Both the position numbers and the translations under genes were made by a program. Shown here piece after piece: positions 22,701 through 33,550 of a stretch of 64,000 bases of DNA (its first letter is position 1; every line of letters starts with the position of its first letter). Below the pieces are notes generated by a model. It ran no database searches and was not told where the DNA came from. It was given only the letters and a program-made list of their open reading frames with translations. Origin of the DNA: Limonium bicolor. Lineage: Eukaryota; Streptophyta; Magnoliopsida; Caryophyllales; Plumbaginaceae. The stretch covers positions 138,077,296 through 138,141,295 of the forward strand of contig CM041776.1 of assembly GCA_023374045.1 (NCBI GenBank), read 5' to 3'.

Positions 22701-25700
22701 GACTTTGCGGTTGTTTTCATTCTGTTCTCAAGCATTCATTTAAAATCTTAATACGTTATGCTACTTCTATTTGTTTATTATTTCCTTACTACCACATTTT
22801 TTACGTATCAAAACAGTATGATAAAATCTGGAATGTCTTAATAAATAAGATCACTTCTATTATATAATACCTGTTCTGTAGCTCTGGACTCACGACTCAC
22901 TTGGGTTGTTTTTAATGGTTCTTTTTACATCTTGATTCTATATTCTGAAACATCATATTCTTTACTCTGGATCACAACGGTTATATTTACACTGTCATTT
23001 GTTTCTATTCACATTATTTAGCTTGTAGAAGGCTAATACGCTTCTGTTTACATAGCAAAAAAAATGGGAGTATGTTTCAGTAACTCATTTCCCATTGATA
23101 AGACATGCTAGTATTTACATCATAATCATTTTTGTTGAGATTGAACTTTTGTTTGAAGCTAAATACGTGCATATCATGCCTAATTCTGTCGCTATCCAAA
23201 GCCTGAAAACTCGTTTACGCTCCCTTGCTGCTGTGTGAGCTCTTCTAATTATAATCTGCGTGAATCGGTGTTGGTTAGTGCTCAGATAGTATTTGTCTCA
23301 AAAACCTTGTAACGCCATTAATGATCTTATAAACACCAAAATATCTTCTTCAAAGTTTATAAGTTAAATAAGTCATGTGCTTTTAAAATCCATGTTTACG
23401 AATTCAGATTATCAATCTTGCTCACCGTGTCTGGTTTTGCTTCTTTGGTACGCCTAGACAGCCTTAGACCTTTTTCCGTTTGTAACTCATTCTTTTCTCC
23501 TTTTCTGTTTGTTTTTATTATTCCCCACTGCTGCTGCTATGAGGCAACATGAACGGAAATAACAGAAGCAGCAGCAAGACAAAGGAAGAGATATTCGGAA
23601 TTGCAAGTCCAAAACACCCCTGGATGAACCGGATATGAGGTATCCACGCTTCCCTGTCCCTACAAAATCAAGGTAATTCTCATATCCTTACAATAAAATA
23701 AAATCCAAAGGCTAAATAAGGAGCAATTACCATCAGTGGTTAAAGCAATGTTGTTTAAATTTTCCATTTTCATTCCGCTTTTGGTTTCTGTAAAAAAGCC
23801 TCTAAAAAGAGCGCATTACACCTGATCTCATTTGTGTTCATACTTTACCCCTAAATCATGCTACTGCTAGTAGGAATTTATAGGTAGTACGACTCTGATT
23901 CAGAATACATGCTGCAATGTGTTATTTGCACTATTACATCACTCATGGCATAGACTGCCTGCTTAAAAGATTAGGCATTCTCGATATATTGCTTCGGAAA
24001 GTGGCAATCTCAGCAGTATTAGTCTCTAAATAATGATATTCTACCTTTGCCACGAATAAGATTTAATTGTGCTGAGATAGCTCTAAGATTCACACCTACA
24101 TGTACCTTTTGAGTAAGTTTTTCCCGCCTGAAAGTTGTCTTTGCTTGAAATTGCGCACCTATTTCACAGGCATTTGTTTTCTGCATTTTAATCAGTTTAT
24201 TAAGACACTTGATTCTTGCTTCTTTTACTACTCTTTCTTGTTGTACGTTTTATCAGATTCATTTGCCGTCAATAAAGAACTATTAGTGTTCAGCCATAAA
24301 AATGTTTTCAGCATATTTACTCATGGCTCCTGTTTCCGTTCTTGCTTACTTTATTATGCCTTGTTCTTACTTCCTGAAACTCTTAACTCTTTATATATTG
24401 AAGATAGTTTCCTTCTAAAAACTTTTGGTTTAAGAAGAATATACCATCTAAGAAAGTCAAAGGCATGGGACTACAACCTGAAACTGCGGATCATTTCGGA
24501 ATGCTTGCTCTATACAAATCAGGAGCCGAGAGAAATGCAAAACATCAAAAAAAAAAAAAGAAGGCTGTAAGGACACTGTTGTCAACAGTCAAAAGCCTAT
24601 CTGTCCGCTCAAAGGAGTTCAATTCCCAAAGATTACCGGAAGAGTATTTCAGGGGAGTTTCACTTGAAGAGGTATCATAGAGGTATATCCATACGCTTTT
24701 GCCTTAATCAAGTCAGGCATAACGAGGTAATCCCCAATCTTAATTTACCTAGCACCTGTTTGTCAAAAGTAAAGTAAGGATCGGTATAAACTTGAGTTGA
24801 AGATATGCTTTCTACCTGAGTTATATATCGCAATTCCCTTATCAATACACTAGGATCATGCACAATAATTTGTATAAATTTCAAGCTTTGTGAAGCTTTA
24901 TTCATGTCATTTATCTACCAAGGATATGAGGGTATGCAAGCTCTAAATGCTCCCATTTTCACTGCATTAGCAAAAACTGTTACAGCAGTTTAAAGCCTGC
25001 TCAATTTTTCCTACATCTACTTATAACAATCGTGGTAAAAATGAAGCTAGGAAGTAATGAAATATATGTTTACTACTGTTGCATAATCAGCATCAAGACA
25101 AAAGTATTCATACCTCATCTACTTATTACAGTGGTATGCAGATTTTATTTATGCCTCTGATTGGCGGGCGTTAAATGGGTATGGTGAGAGATTACCATCG
25201 TGAAAACCAGTCCAGTAAAAGGTCTCGATTATGGTCTATTCTCAGCTATTTTATCTCTGATAAATGATTCACTTCTGATGCAATATTTTACCGGTCCTTT
25301 AAAATGTTATGCATAGCAATACCTTGCTCTCTTTAAGTTGTCATTTTCATTCTGTTGGATGGTCAATATCCATCCGTTCTTGTTGTATGCTTCTGCCTTG
25401 TGCTGTTTAAAAGAAAAAAGTTATCTCAGCATTCTTACATTATTTACATTCTGGCCTCTGCCTTCACTGCCAGCGAATGTCATCATTTGAGCAGTGAATT
25501 TTGCACAATTACTCTTCGGATGTCTCTTAAGTTGCAGTCACAAGGTTTAGACAGCTTTGATGACAGCTTTGACAAATCCCACTCTGATTACACTGTATAC
25601 ACAGTTTAGTTTTCTGATCAATATGTTCTTTATCCCCCATGGTATTGCCGTTCGGTACTATACGTGCCATAAGAGATCATATAAAATCTGGAAGAACCTG

Positions 25701-26770
25701 TCTCGATTATGGCTGAAATGCACTGCTACAACTTGAATAAGACTTCTGCATCTGCTTAGGTTCTGCACCTATTTACTACTATTACTATGGATGGTTTCAG
25801 CAGTTTTTCTGACCACAAGTAATGCTGCATCTGCTTACACTGTTATTATTAGCTTTCTGTTTAGAGTTCATTGTTTTTAAACTCTTTCCTTGCTGCTGCT
25901 GCTGCTATCTACAAATGCTCTCGCCAGCTTGGGTTTTTCTCTTCACTTGGTCACAGTTCTCAAAGTGTAAAAAAAAAAAAGGGAAGGTACACGATCTATG
26001 AAAAACAGCTGTTATAGTTCAGCTTGATCCCTACCGTTACTGCATGGATTTTGCTATAAAGGTATATGATTACCAAACTTATCTATTATTGCATAAGTCT
26101 ACTGAGCTTGAGCTTGACCTTGATTTATACTCGATTACAAACTGGTCTGATGCCTTAAACTATTATTGATCATGTTGCACATGATAACCATATTTGATTG
26201 TGAGCTAGTAAATGACTCAGATCACCGTTGTCTCTGAATTTATGAAGATGGAATGGTGTGAAATGATGATTTGTCTCTTTTCTACTACTAGTTTGTACCA
26301 GCCTTTTAAGCCATCAACGGTATCTTATAAGCTTCTTTTGTCGCTGGTACTACCGTCATACTTGTGCGTCCTCTAAATAGGATCATATCACTACTATTAA
26401 AATAGCTTTTTGTACATCTCCTCACATGCTAGAATCTGTCAAAAAACAAAAATCACAAATCAATCGTTGCAGAACAATTTTTTCTAGTTGGAATATGATT
26501 ATAGTATGCTCATAATTGCAAGATTATTTGATATCCTCATTTATTGCTACCCGCTCGAAAGTACTAATGAACTTTTGAGGAAACCACAGGTACTTTTACC
26601 AGGGGACTGATCACCCCCTGAGGTATTAAGGAAAGAATGAAAAAGAAGGCCATAGAGCTACCTTGGGTTAAGACTTATGCCCGGCAAAGTCGCCAAGAAA
26701 TCTACAAACAACTGTGTCAGCAAAATTCAAAGGTATTATCAAAATCAATGGCGCTTTCATAGGCCTTATG
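19740..26770 (+). other. LARD internal region without recognisable genes
   Basis: About 7 kb of T-rich DNA is dense in stop codons on both strands. Frames such as 24100-24570 encode low-complexity, Phe/Leu/Tyr-rich chance peptides. Recurrent short words (TTTACTACTGTTGCA, CTGCTTAC, GCTGCTGCT) and a (GCT)n run near 25893 occur. The composition resembles intron or 3'-UTR DNA rather than decayed gag-pol. No CCHC knuckle, protease, RT or integrase signature was found. Confidence 0.55.
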
Positions 26771-26773
26771 GTA

Positions 26774-26858
26774 AAAGAAACACCCGGGCTATGTCCCATA
26801 GAAAGAAACACCCGGGCTATGTCCCGTAGAAAGAAACACCTGGGCTATGTCCCGCAGG
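26774..26858 (+). repeat. 28-bp tandem repeat, three copies
   Basis: Units AAAGAAACACCCGGGCTATG... start at 26774, 26802 and 26830 and differ at a few positions. They lie in the 3' part of the LARD. Confidence 0.85.
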
Positions 26859-27048
26859 ATGCAATGCCCTGAAACACCTTGGTTTGGGTTGTCGCACCCG
26901 GTCAAGAGTGAAAACAAAAGAAACCCATCTCTGGCTCCATCAGGAGCTCTGGTCGCCTGTAATGGGTGAATTATTAGGTGTGGGACGCCACACCGTACCT
27001 CGATCCAATACCTTCTAAAAGAAACACTTTAGAAGGGTATGATCATAA

Positions 27049-27200
27049 GTACCATCCTTTGGCTACCACAAGCAAAGTTGGGAAATCTATATTAAAAGGA
27101 AGTACCATTCTTTGGCTAACATAAGCAAAGATGGGAAAATATATTATCTCTCTTCTCCCTTTCAGGAAATCGTCGTCCTTTGGCTAGTATGAGCAAGGAT
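27049..27200 (+). repeat. ~53-bp tandem repeat around CCTTTGGCTA, three copies
   Basis: Copies start at 27049 and 27102, and a third, more diverged one near 27171. Shared words are CTTTGGCTA and AAGCAAAG(T/A)TGGGAAA. Confidence 0.7.
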
Positions 27201-27508
27201 TGGATCATTATGTTATCTTACCCTTCAAAAAGGGAATGGTTGGTCTTCTGCATGAAGATCTTATTGTGGGCTTCCGGACTTCTGGCATTCTTACGTATTG
27301 TATATCAGAACATCAGGGGATTCATCCATCAAGATACATTATCTCGAAGGTTTATGCCCCGGAATTTTCAATTTGACAGATTCAGCAGAGAAGGCATTTG
27401 TGGGACTTTTGATTGTACCAAATTGTACCAAATTGTACCAACTTTTTGTAAGTTCCAATTTTTGTAAGTTCATTTTCCTTTGTAAAAACTAAAGAAAAAG
27501 AACTTGTG

Positions 27509-27552
27509 GGACTAGGAGATAGGAGATAGGAGAAGAGAAAGGTAGAAGGCAT
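27509..27552 (+). promoter_or_regulatory. Purine-rich tract near LARD 3' LTR
   Basis: Almost pure A/G sequence (GGGACTAGGAGATAGGAGATAGG...) lies 70-110 bp before the 3' LTR. The words AACTTGTGGGACT occur both here and directly at the LTR edge (27605-27617). Either could prime plus-strand synthesis; the edge copy is placed correctly but is a weak PPT. Confidence 0.35.
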
Positions 27553-27618
27553 GCAATTTTTTATCTTTTTTGTAAGTTCCACTTTTTAAGTGCCAAAAAG
27601 TAGAACTTGTGGGACTGA

Positions 27619-28439
27619 TGAAGAGGGCAAAATATGACGAGACAGAAGAACCAAGACGGCCTAGATCCCAGGCCCCGGCCAAGACCCCGGGCTTCCTTCA
27701 AAACCATGTTCAGACTATAGTTTGGGTGTCAAGCATCAAGTCCGGGCCCCTGCCCGACCCTTGGATCGGGATCTAAACCTCATAGACCGGGCGCCACATC
27801 CCGCGCCTCATGCTCTGCGGCCGGGCATTCTATGACCGGGCGCTGAAGAGGAAAAAATATAGACAAGTACTAAAAGGCGTGAAGAGGCTAAGGTAACATC
27901 AAAAGTCCACACCCAGAAGAGGGAGTGAAGAAAGAGCGTGCAGCGACCGGTCGGCCATGACCGGTTGCAAAGTATAAAGCAAGTGTAAGTAAACAACCGG
28001 TCGCCTGTGACCGGTCGCCGAAACTGCAAAGTAAGCCAAGATAGTGACCGGTCGTCTCCGGCCAGTCAAGTAACTAAGAAAAAGAAGTAGATAGTGGCCC
28101 CCACCGGGCGCCTGTGCCCGGTAGGATAGCTTGGGACAGAAGATGTAGAAATCAGGATAAGATATTTTATAGTGACAGCCTGGTAAGATATGACAGGTTG
28201 GCAGCCTAGGAACCCTAGAAAAAGTCTATAAATAGAGATAAAGGAGCTCATTTGAGGGGGACATCCTAGAGAGAGAGAAACATTAGAAAGCTCTCTAAAA
28301 CTTGTAATACCAAAGAAGGAATAAAGATATTGTCTAGGAGTGGACGTAGGACGGAGCATTGGCCGAAACCATATATCTCTTGGTGTTTGGTTTATAGTCT
28401 CTCGATGTTAACGTGTAGAACCAAATTAATACGTTTTCA
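27619..28439 (+). repeat. LARD 3' LTR, 821 bp
   Basis: It matches 17932-18744 nearly base for base, including the GACCGG array and the TATA box at 28225-28237. Differences are mostly 1-8 base indels (for example near 27675, 27890 and 28098). It ends ACGTTTTCA at 28439, then abuts MULE-related DNA. Confidence 0.88.
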
Positions 28440-28544
28440 GGGACAATTAGGTTTCACGTAATTGTGTAACAACAATTTGAATCCGATGGATTATATTTTA
28501 TTTCTACAAGAGTATGTGGTGATGCGCTGATCCACGTACAATAG

Positions 28545-29396
28545 ATTCATATTCCCCCTCATCCAATATCTTTACCACTTGTTGAAGCATTAGATGCTTA
28601 TGTTATTGCAGACAGGATTAATCGGATAAGATTTCCCCCGTCCAACAATGGATTTCAATTTTATTCTCACGGTATATATACTCCATTACCATATGCATAT
28701 AAATGCAACAAGCGTGTTACTTTCACTTACAAAGATAACTACCCAAATCTTGTCATTACAACAGACAATGCGTTTAAGTTGTTCATGGTATCTTATTCTT
28801 CATCATATCATTTAAATTTTTAAGCATCTGTACCATATCTAGGAATATAATCCTTATCATATACGAATATAATACATCTCTAGGCATAGTATTAAGCATC
28901 TGTACCATATTCTAAAGCATCTGTTGTATTTCCTGACCTTCCCCAGTCCAAACCGAAATGGTTTTCATCTATAAATATCTCAATATGGTTCACTTTTCAA
29001 CACAAACACACAACTGCAATATTGCCCTACGCTGGAGAAATGTTTATTCCTTGCGAGTTATATCTGCATTACATCCCGTGCGTGGATGATGATGGTTTCA
29101 ACTTTGAACCTACTGAGCACTCAACAACACGCCCACTAACCATATCGCCTTTCCTCAACTTCAACGAATTCAAGTATCTGGTTCAATGTTGCTTAGATTG
29201 TGGTCAACAAAGGTTCACCGCCACACTCATTGTATACCGAAGAATGGTTTCTACTAACCCAACACCCTCTTGGAGTCAGATGGTTATTGCGAATGAGGAA
29301 GACTATCGTATCATGCTCGACAACTACATGAGGAACCACCGATACATGGGTAAGGTTGAACTTCTTGTGGAGTATGAACCAGAGGTTGACGATTAA
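28545..29396 (+). CDS. MULE-associated second ORF, similar to the transposase N-terminal domain
   Basis: Two open stretches in one frame, about 28545-28787 and 28947-29396, are joined by a GT...AG segment (28788-28946, 159 nt) whose removal keeps the frame. The product is acidic at its C-terminus (ends EPEVDD) and has no catalytic motif. By eye its second half resembles the N-terminal part of the convergent MULE transposase: a PC motif near the start, an F-T-A-x-L/V strand, an acidic E/D-E-D-x-x-x-M-L-x-N-Y helix, then an I/V-E-L-L/I-H-x-x-x-E strand and acidic tail. It may be a stand-alone copy of that domain, perhaps a regulator. The 5' end is unclear: an in-frame stop precedes 28545 and the LARD LTR ends at 28439. 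It is not recognised as mudrB. Confidence 0.45.
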
Positions 29397-29808
29397 TCGT
29401 GACGGATGAATAAAAAAACAAGACGATTGTTCGCCTTATGTGTGATTGTGATGAAGGATAGAATAAAAGTAAGTGATTGTTCGCTATATGTTTATCTTTA
29501 TAGTATTATGTATTATGTTGCTCCTGCTAGTCAGGTTGTGCCTTAAGCAAGCACCCAAAAAAAAGTATGAATAAAAGGTCCTCACGAACGCGTGTTGTTT
29601 TTATATAATGTAACACACATAACATGTGTCTTCTTAAATTTAGGTTCAAACCAGCAGTACATTCGTACAGAAGTTTCAAACAAACACTTCTTATTATTAG
29701 GACAAAACAAAAGCATGCATCGATAACGTGTAGACTTTGCTCAAAGAGCTAGCACGTATTGAAAAAAACTAAGTTACTTGCTTAAGAAACAAGAAGATTC
29801 ATTTTCAA

Positions 29809-32266
29809 CTAGTTGTAACCACGGTTCGGACAGTTTCTCCTGGTGTGCCCCGGTTGTAGACAATGACGGCAGCGTCTGCGTTCTGTAGTTGTGTCATTGT
29901 TTTCGTCCATTTCATTCCGAATGCGTGAATACCTTGGTCGCCCCCGTATAGTTCGTATCGCATCTGGATGTGGAACTACTTTTGAATCTGTATACGGTGG
30001 CCAGTTGTGCTCGTTGCCAAGTGGACGAAAAGGTTGACCACCATAAGCTTCAATCATTGTCTCAAGCCTATAAACACGATGCACGTAATTGTCCCACAGT
30101 AACCCTGTTCTGCAACATACAGCCATGACATGAGAACATGGGTATTTGAATGCTTGCCACTCACCACATTCACAAGTCATGTCGCTGAAATCGACTTTGT
30201 AATTTCCCTTGTTTCTTCTCAAAGCCACAGATCCAAAATCCTCAACCTCGTATATTTGTTGTACTTCATCAAAAACCCTAACATTGTGACTATTTGATAG
30301 TCTTCGATTTTCCTCAATCTTGGTTGTGGCGTAGTCTGTGTACAATGACGCTCCAGCGATGCGTTGACCGTTGTATGTAGCAAGATTATCATTGAAATAT
30401 GTGACGAGCTTGTGCAATGTGCTATTGACAATAGCACTAATAGGCAGTAGACGAACACTTTTCAGTACACCGTTGATGCACTCGACCAAATTTGTAGTCA
30501 TGTGGCCCCATCTCCTGCCGTCGTCATATGCTCTTGACCACTTATCAAATGGAAGATCATGGAAGAATCGTTCAATACCAGGGACCTGAGATAGGAGATG
30601 ATTGTACCTTCTTTGAACGTGATGCCTCCTAAACTCATAAGCTAAAACAACAAGATATATCATTAATAACAGATGTTATGGACAAGTTTGATAATGAAGC
30701 ATCACAATGTATACAAGTTCATACCTGTGTTAATAAGATACTTCTTCATTTTTTTGTTGTGAAACCTTGTCTGGAAGTTCGATGCAACGTGTCGGATGCA
30801 GTAGTAGTGATGAGCCATGGGGGGTTTCCAATATGGATCTGATTCAACGATACTTATGATAGCTGGGGCACGATCCGTAATTATTGACACGTCCGCTCTT
30901 TGACCTATCACATGGAGTCGCACCTTGTCGAGAAAGAATTTCCAACTAGCTAAGTCTTCAGACTCAACAATAGCGAACGCAATAGGTATGACTTTGTTGT
31001 TACCATCTTGGGCCGCTGCTATCAGAAGCTTGCCTTTGAACTTACCGTATAAATGTGTACCATCTATCTGCAACATTGGTTTGAAGTGTCTGAATGCAGA
31101 AATACACGGACCAAACGACCAGAAACACCGTTGGAATCGTTTGACTTGGATTGCCTGTGTGTCATCCTCGAAAGCCCTGACTGTCTTTAGAGCAACAACG
31201 GAACCTGGTATGAAATGTTTGATGGCCATGAATAACCTTGGTAGCTGATTATAAGACTCAACCCAATCTCCATAGATTTTTCCGGTCGCTTCACATCTTG
31301 CCAACCATGCTTTTCTGTATGAAATTGTTCTGTTGTACTGTCCACGAATCTGCTCAATGACATCTAGAACACTCATACCTGGGTTACGACTAATATGGGG
31401 AAGAAGAGCTTCAGCAATGAAATGGTAGTTCATCTGCCGATGATCTTGTCCATCATCTGCAGGAGCACAGCTATGGGTAGTGAGTCTCGTAATTTTCCAT
31501 TCGCTCTCACCATTCAACAACGCGCCCCTTAAGTAAAATGGACATTCGTCATGTTTAACACATTGGACAACGTATGCTTTCCTTGAGCTTTTGACAACAC
31601 TGATATCCATATTTTTGCGAATGTGATACTCCTTGACAGCGGTTACTAGACTGTCTTTATCGTCGAACTCTTGGCCTACAACGAACTCTTCTACAGGATT
31701 CCAGTTTGGGACACCGCGCGACATCCACATCTGATCGCATTGCGTTGATGGCATCCCAGTCCACGTGATGATAATATGAAGCATCTGGCATATGCTGACT
31801 AGTTTCACCATCTACTTCTGGTCCGTGAAGAAATTCTTCTGGAATGAGTTCAACTTCATCATCTGATGTAACATCTTCATCATCTGCAGGCTCATACTCG
31901 CCGTCGTCATCGTCATCGTCATCATCACCATCAATTTGTATATGAATGTCCATGCACTGAGAGATGTCCCAAGAACACTTATAGTTACAAAGCATTGCCT
32001 GAACATCTTCATCAGTTTCTAGTACAAGTGCTGTAAACTGTAAGGCTCTTGCTGGACAACTGCCGATATGTCATCCTCGAAACAGAAAATCCAAACTTCA
32101 ATTGACGGATGGCCTCTGTGGCAGAATACTTTAACATTTCGATGGTGAAATCATCAGCTACACGAAGATAAAAGGTTTTGGTGTCTTCATTGCCTTTGAA
32201 GTAGAGACTTCCATGTTCCGTGTACGATAGTTCGGCATTAACAAAAATTGTACAAGGTAATGCCAT
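29809..32266 (-). pseudogene. MULE transposase (mudrA-like), nearly intact but frameshifted
   Basis: Cut-and-paste transposase of the Mutator superfamily, read leftwards from an ATG at 32266. Order: N-terminal domain (32266-32020), an acidic linker with a run of Asp (about 31940-31830), the MuDR/FAR1-like N-terminal DNA-binding region (VGQEFDDKDSLVTAVKEY, ~31680), then the MULE DDE core with LQIDGTHLYGKFKG (first Asp, ~31075), SIITDRAP (second Asp, ~30870) and YYCIRHVASNF. A good 83-nt intron lies at 30642-30724 (AG|GTATGAAC...TTTTAG|C) and splices in frame. Exon 2 gives LVECINGVLK (catalytic Glu), a SWIM zinc finger CECGEWQAFKYPCSH and a CCHC knuckle CRHCLQPGHTRRNC, with its stop at 29809. 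Two frame breaks are seen, near 32060 and 31730, and both can be crossed by one-base shifts. Otherwise the domain set is complete. Confidence 0.9.
30642..30724 (-). other. Intron in MULE transposase
   Basis: The minus strand reads ACACAG|GTATGAACTTG ... TTGTTGTTTTAG|CTTATGAG. Removing 83 nt joins the two long frames without a stop, in the region between the CxxH motif and the catalytic Glu. Confidence 0.8.
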
Positions 32267-32299
32267 TCTTTCAAGTAAAATTAAGATGCAGACGAGTAA

Positions 32300-32870
32300 C
32301 GTAGTTTCTATCTGCACAAACAAACAAAATTTTAAAATTTAAGCAAGAAAGAATAATAAACGATAAACTAAATGCAAAAAAAAAATATTGAATTCAACGA
32401 GCAAGTTATGATATTTATGCATTAATTTTTTTCCTATAACATAATAAAACCTACTTAATTATTTGACTAAATTATACAATATTTAAGTTAAGAACAAGTT
32501 ATGATATTTATGCATTAATTAATTACGAATTTAAATAATAATCAAACATCTAAAACTACCAATATTAATTTTCTCCAATAACACAATAATACCTACTTAA
32601 TTATTTTACTAATTAATTACGAATTTATATCATACTTAAGCAACTAAAAATTATTTTAACATACATCATAATTAAAGAATAATAAATTATACAGTAATGT
32701 CATAGTTAATTATGATTTTAAGCATAAGTAATTAGATAACTAATTAAATATACATATATATCAAAACCTAATAAACAAAGACATTTACTATAAAAATAAA
32801 TGAAAAATACAAATTAAAATTAACCATACTAACCTCTTTCTTCTCGGAGCATTACTCATGGTTGAAGGGG
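32300..32870. other. A/T-rich 5' flank of MULE transposase
   Basis: This stretch is very A/T-rich with no open frame of note. A repeated block (GTTATGATATTTATGCATTAATT) occurs near 32405 and 32498. It is probably the promoter and 5' untranslated region of the transposase, but no clear TATA site can be singled out. Confidence 0.4.
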
Positions 32871-32939
32871 ATTTTTTTTGGTCAATGATTGATTGAATGA
32901 GGACGGCTGAGTTTGGTTTTTATAAGGACTTTTGGGAGT

Positions 32940-33107
32940 CATAAACCGCATCGGTGCGATGCGGTTTATATGTAAAAACAACGGGACATGGACGGCGGAG
33001 ATCGCACCAGATGAACGCCCAGGATCGTGCCGACAAGGGTGTCATAAACCGCACCGCCCTAGTGCATCTATTAACAAAGACGCGTTCCTCCAGTGCGGTT
33101 TATGACA
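32940..33107. repeat. Inverted repeats of CATAAACCGCA
   Basis: A 30-bp hairpin (CATAAACCGCATCG...CGATGCGGTTTATATG, 32940-32972) is followed by a second pair, GTCATAAACCGCAC at 33041-33054 and GTGCGGTTTATGAC at 33093-33106, enclosing 38 bp. It could be the terminal zone of the MULE or a small separate MITE. No matching partner was seen at the left side of the MULE, so its boundary is unsettled. Confidence 0.6.
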
Positions 33108-33354
33108 AAATACTAGAAGCGAGTAGGTTAATTTATTTCTTATCCAACGATGCAATAATCACTATTAGAAAACACCAAATTAGAGACGAATAATATTTCA
33201 TCTCAAATTCGCGACAGAATGGTGAAGGGTTGGCGACAGAGGTCACGGTTTTCAACTTGTGATGCAATTGTGGCGGATTAGCGACCGGATATGGTTTGGG
33301 AAGATAGCGCAAAAATTCTCGACTCTGGCGTTAGTCTTGGCGACGAACCACTGA

Positions 33355-33550
33355 CGGATTGTCCGTCGCCAATTTAGCGAGGGACGCCTGCCCGTCACAA
33401 ACTTCTTCTGATTTTAAAAAAGAAATAAATAAAGTTAGCAGCGAACATTTTTCGTCGTCAATTTAGCGAAGGATGCCTGTCCGTCACAAACTTCTTCTCA
33501 TTTTAAAAAAAGTAATAAATAAAGTTGATGGCGAACGTTTTTTGTCGCCA
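33355..33550. repeat. CACTA subterminal duplication
   Basis: A segment of about 95 bp (GTCGCCAATTTAGCGAGGGACGCCTG..., with CCGTCACAAACTTCTTCT) is present twice in tandem, at about 33368 and 33462. Such subterminal repeats bind the small CACTA protein (TNP1/TnpA type) in related elements. Confidence 0.65.

Larger units (their letters stand above)
17932..28439 (+). mobile_element. Non-coding LTR retrotransposon (LARD-like), 10.5 kb
   Basis: Two nearly identical LTRs (17932-18744 and 27619-28439) in the same orientation enclose about 8.9 kb without any gag or pol motif. A PBS-like TTTGGCGCCGTCTGTGGGAA follows the left LTR. Flanking 5-mers GAGAC (17927-17931) and GGGAC (28440-28444) differ by one base, but the DNA on the two sides is unrelated (gypsy integrase on the left, MULE on the right), so they may not be a true duplication. 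The element must depend on proteins of another element. The PBS type resembles Tat/Athila-group gypsy elements; this is tentative. Confidence 0.82.

Noticed and set aside
24100..24570. 156-residue open frame in the LARD interior
   Set aside because: It is T-rich, low-complexity, Phe/Leu-rich, without any domain and surrounded by stop-rich DNA; best explained by composition.
28440..28480. Left terminal inverted repeat of the MULE
   Set aside because: The start GGGACAATTAGG has no inverted partner near 32900-33150, so no boundary could be supported.
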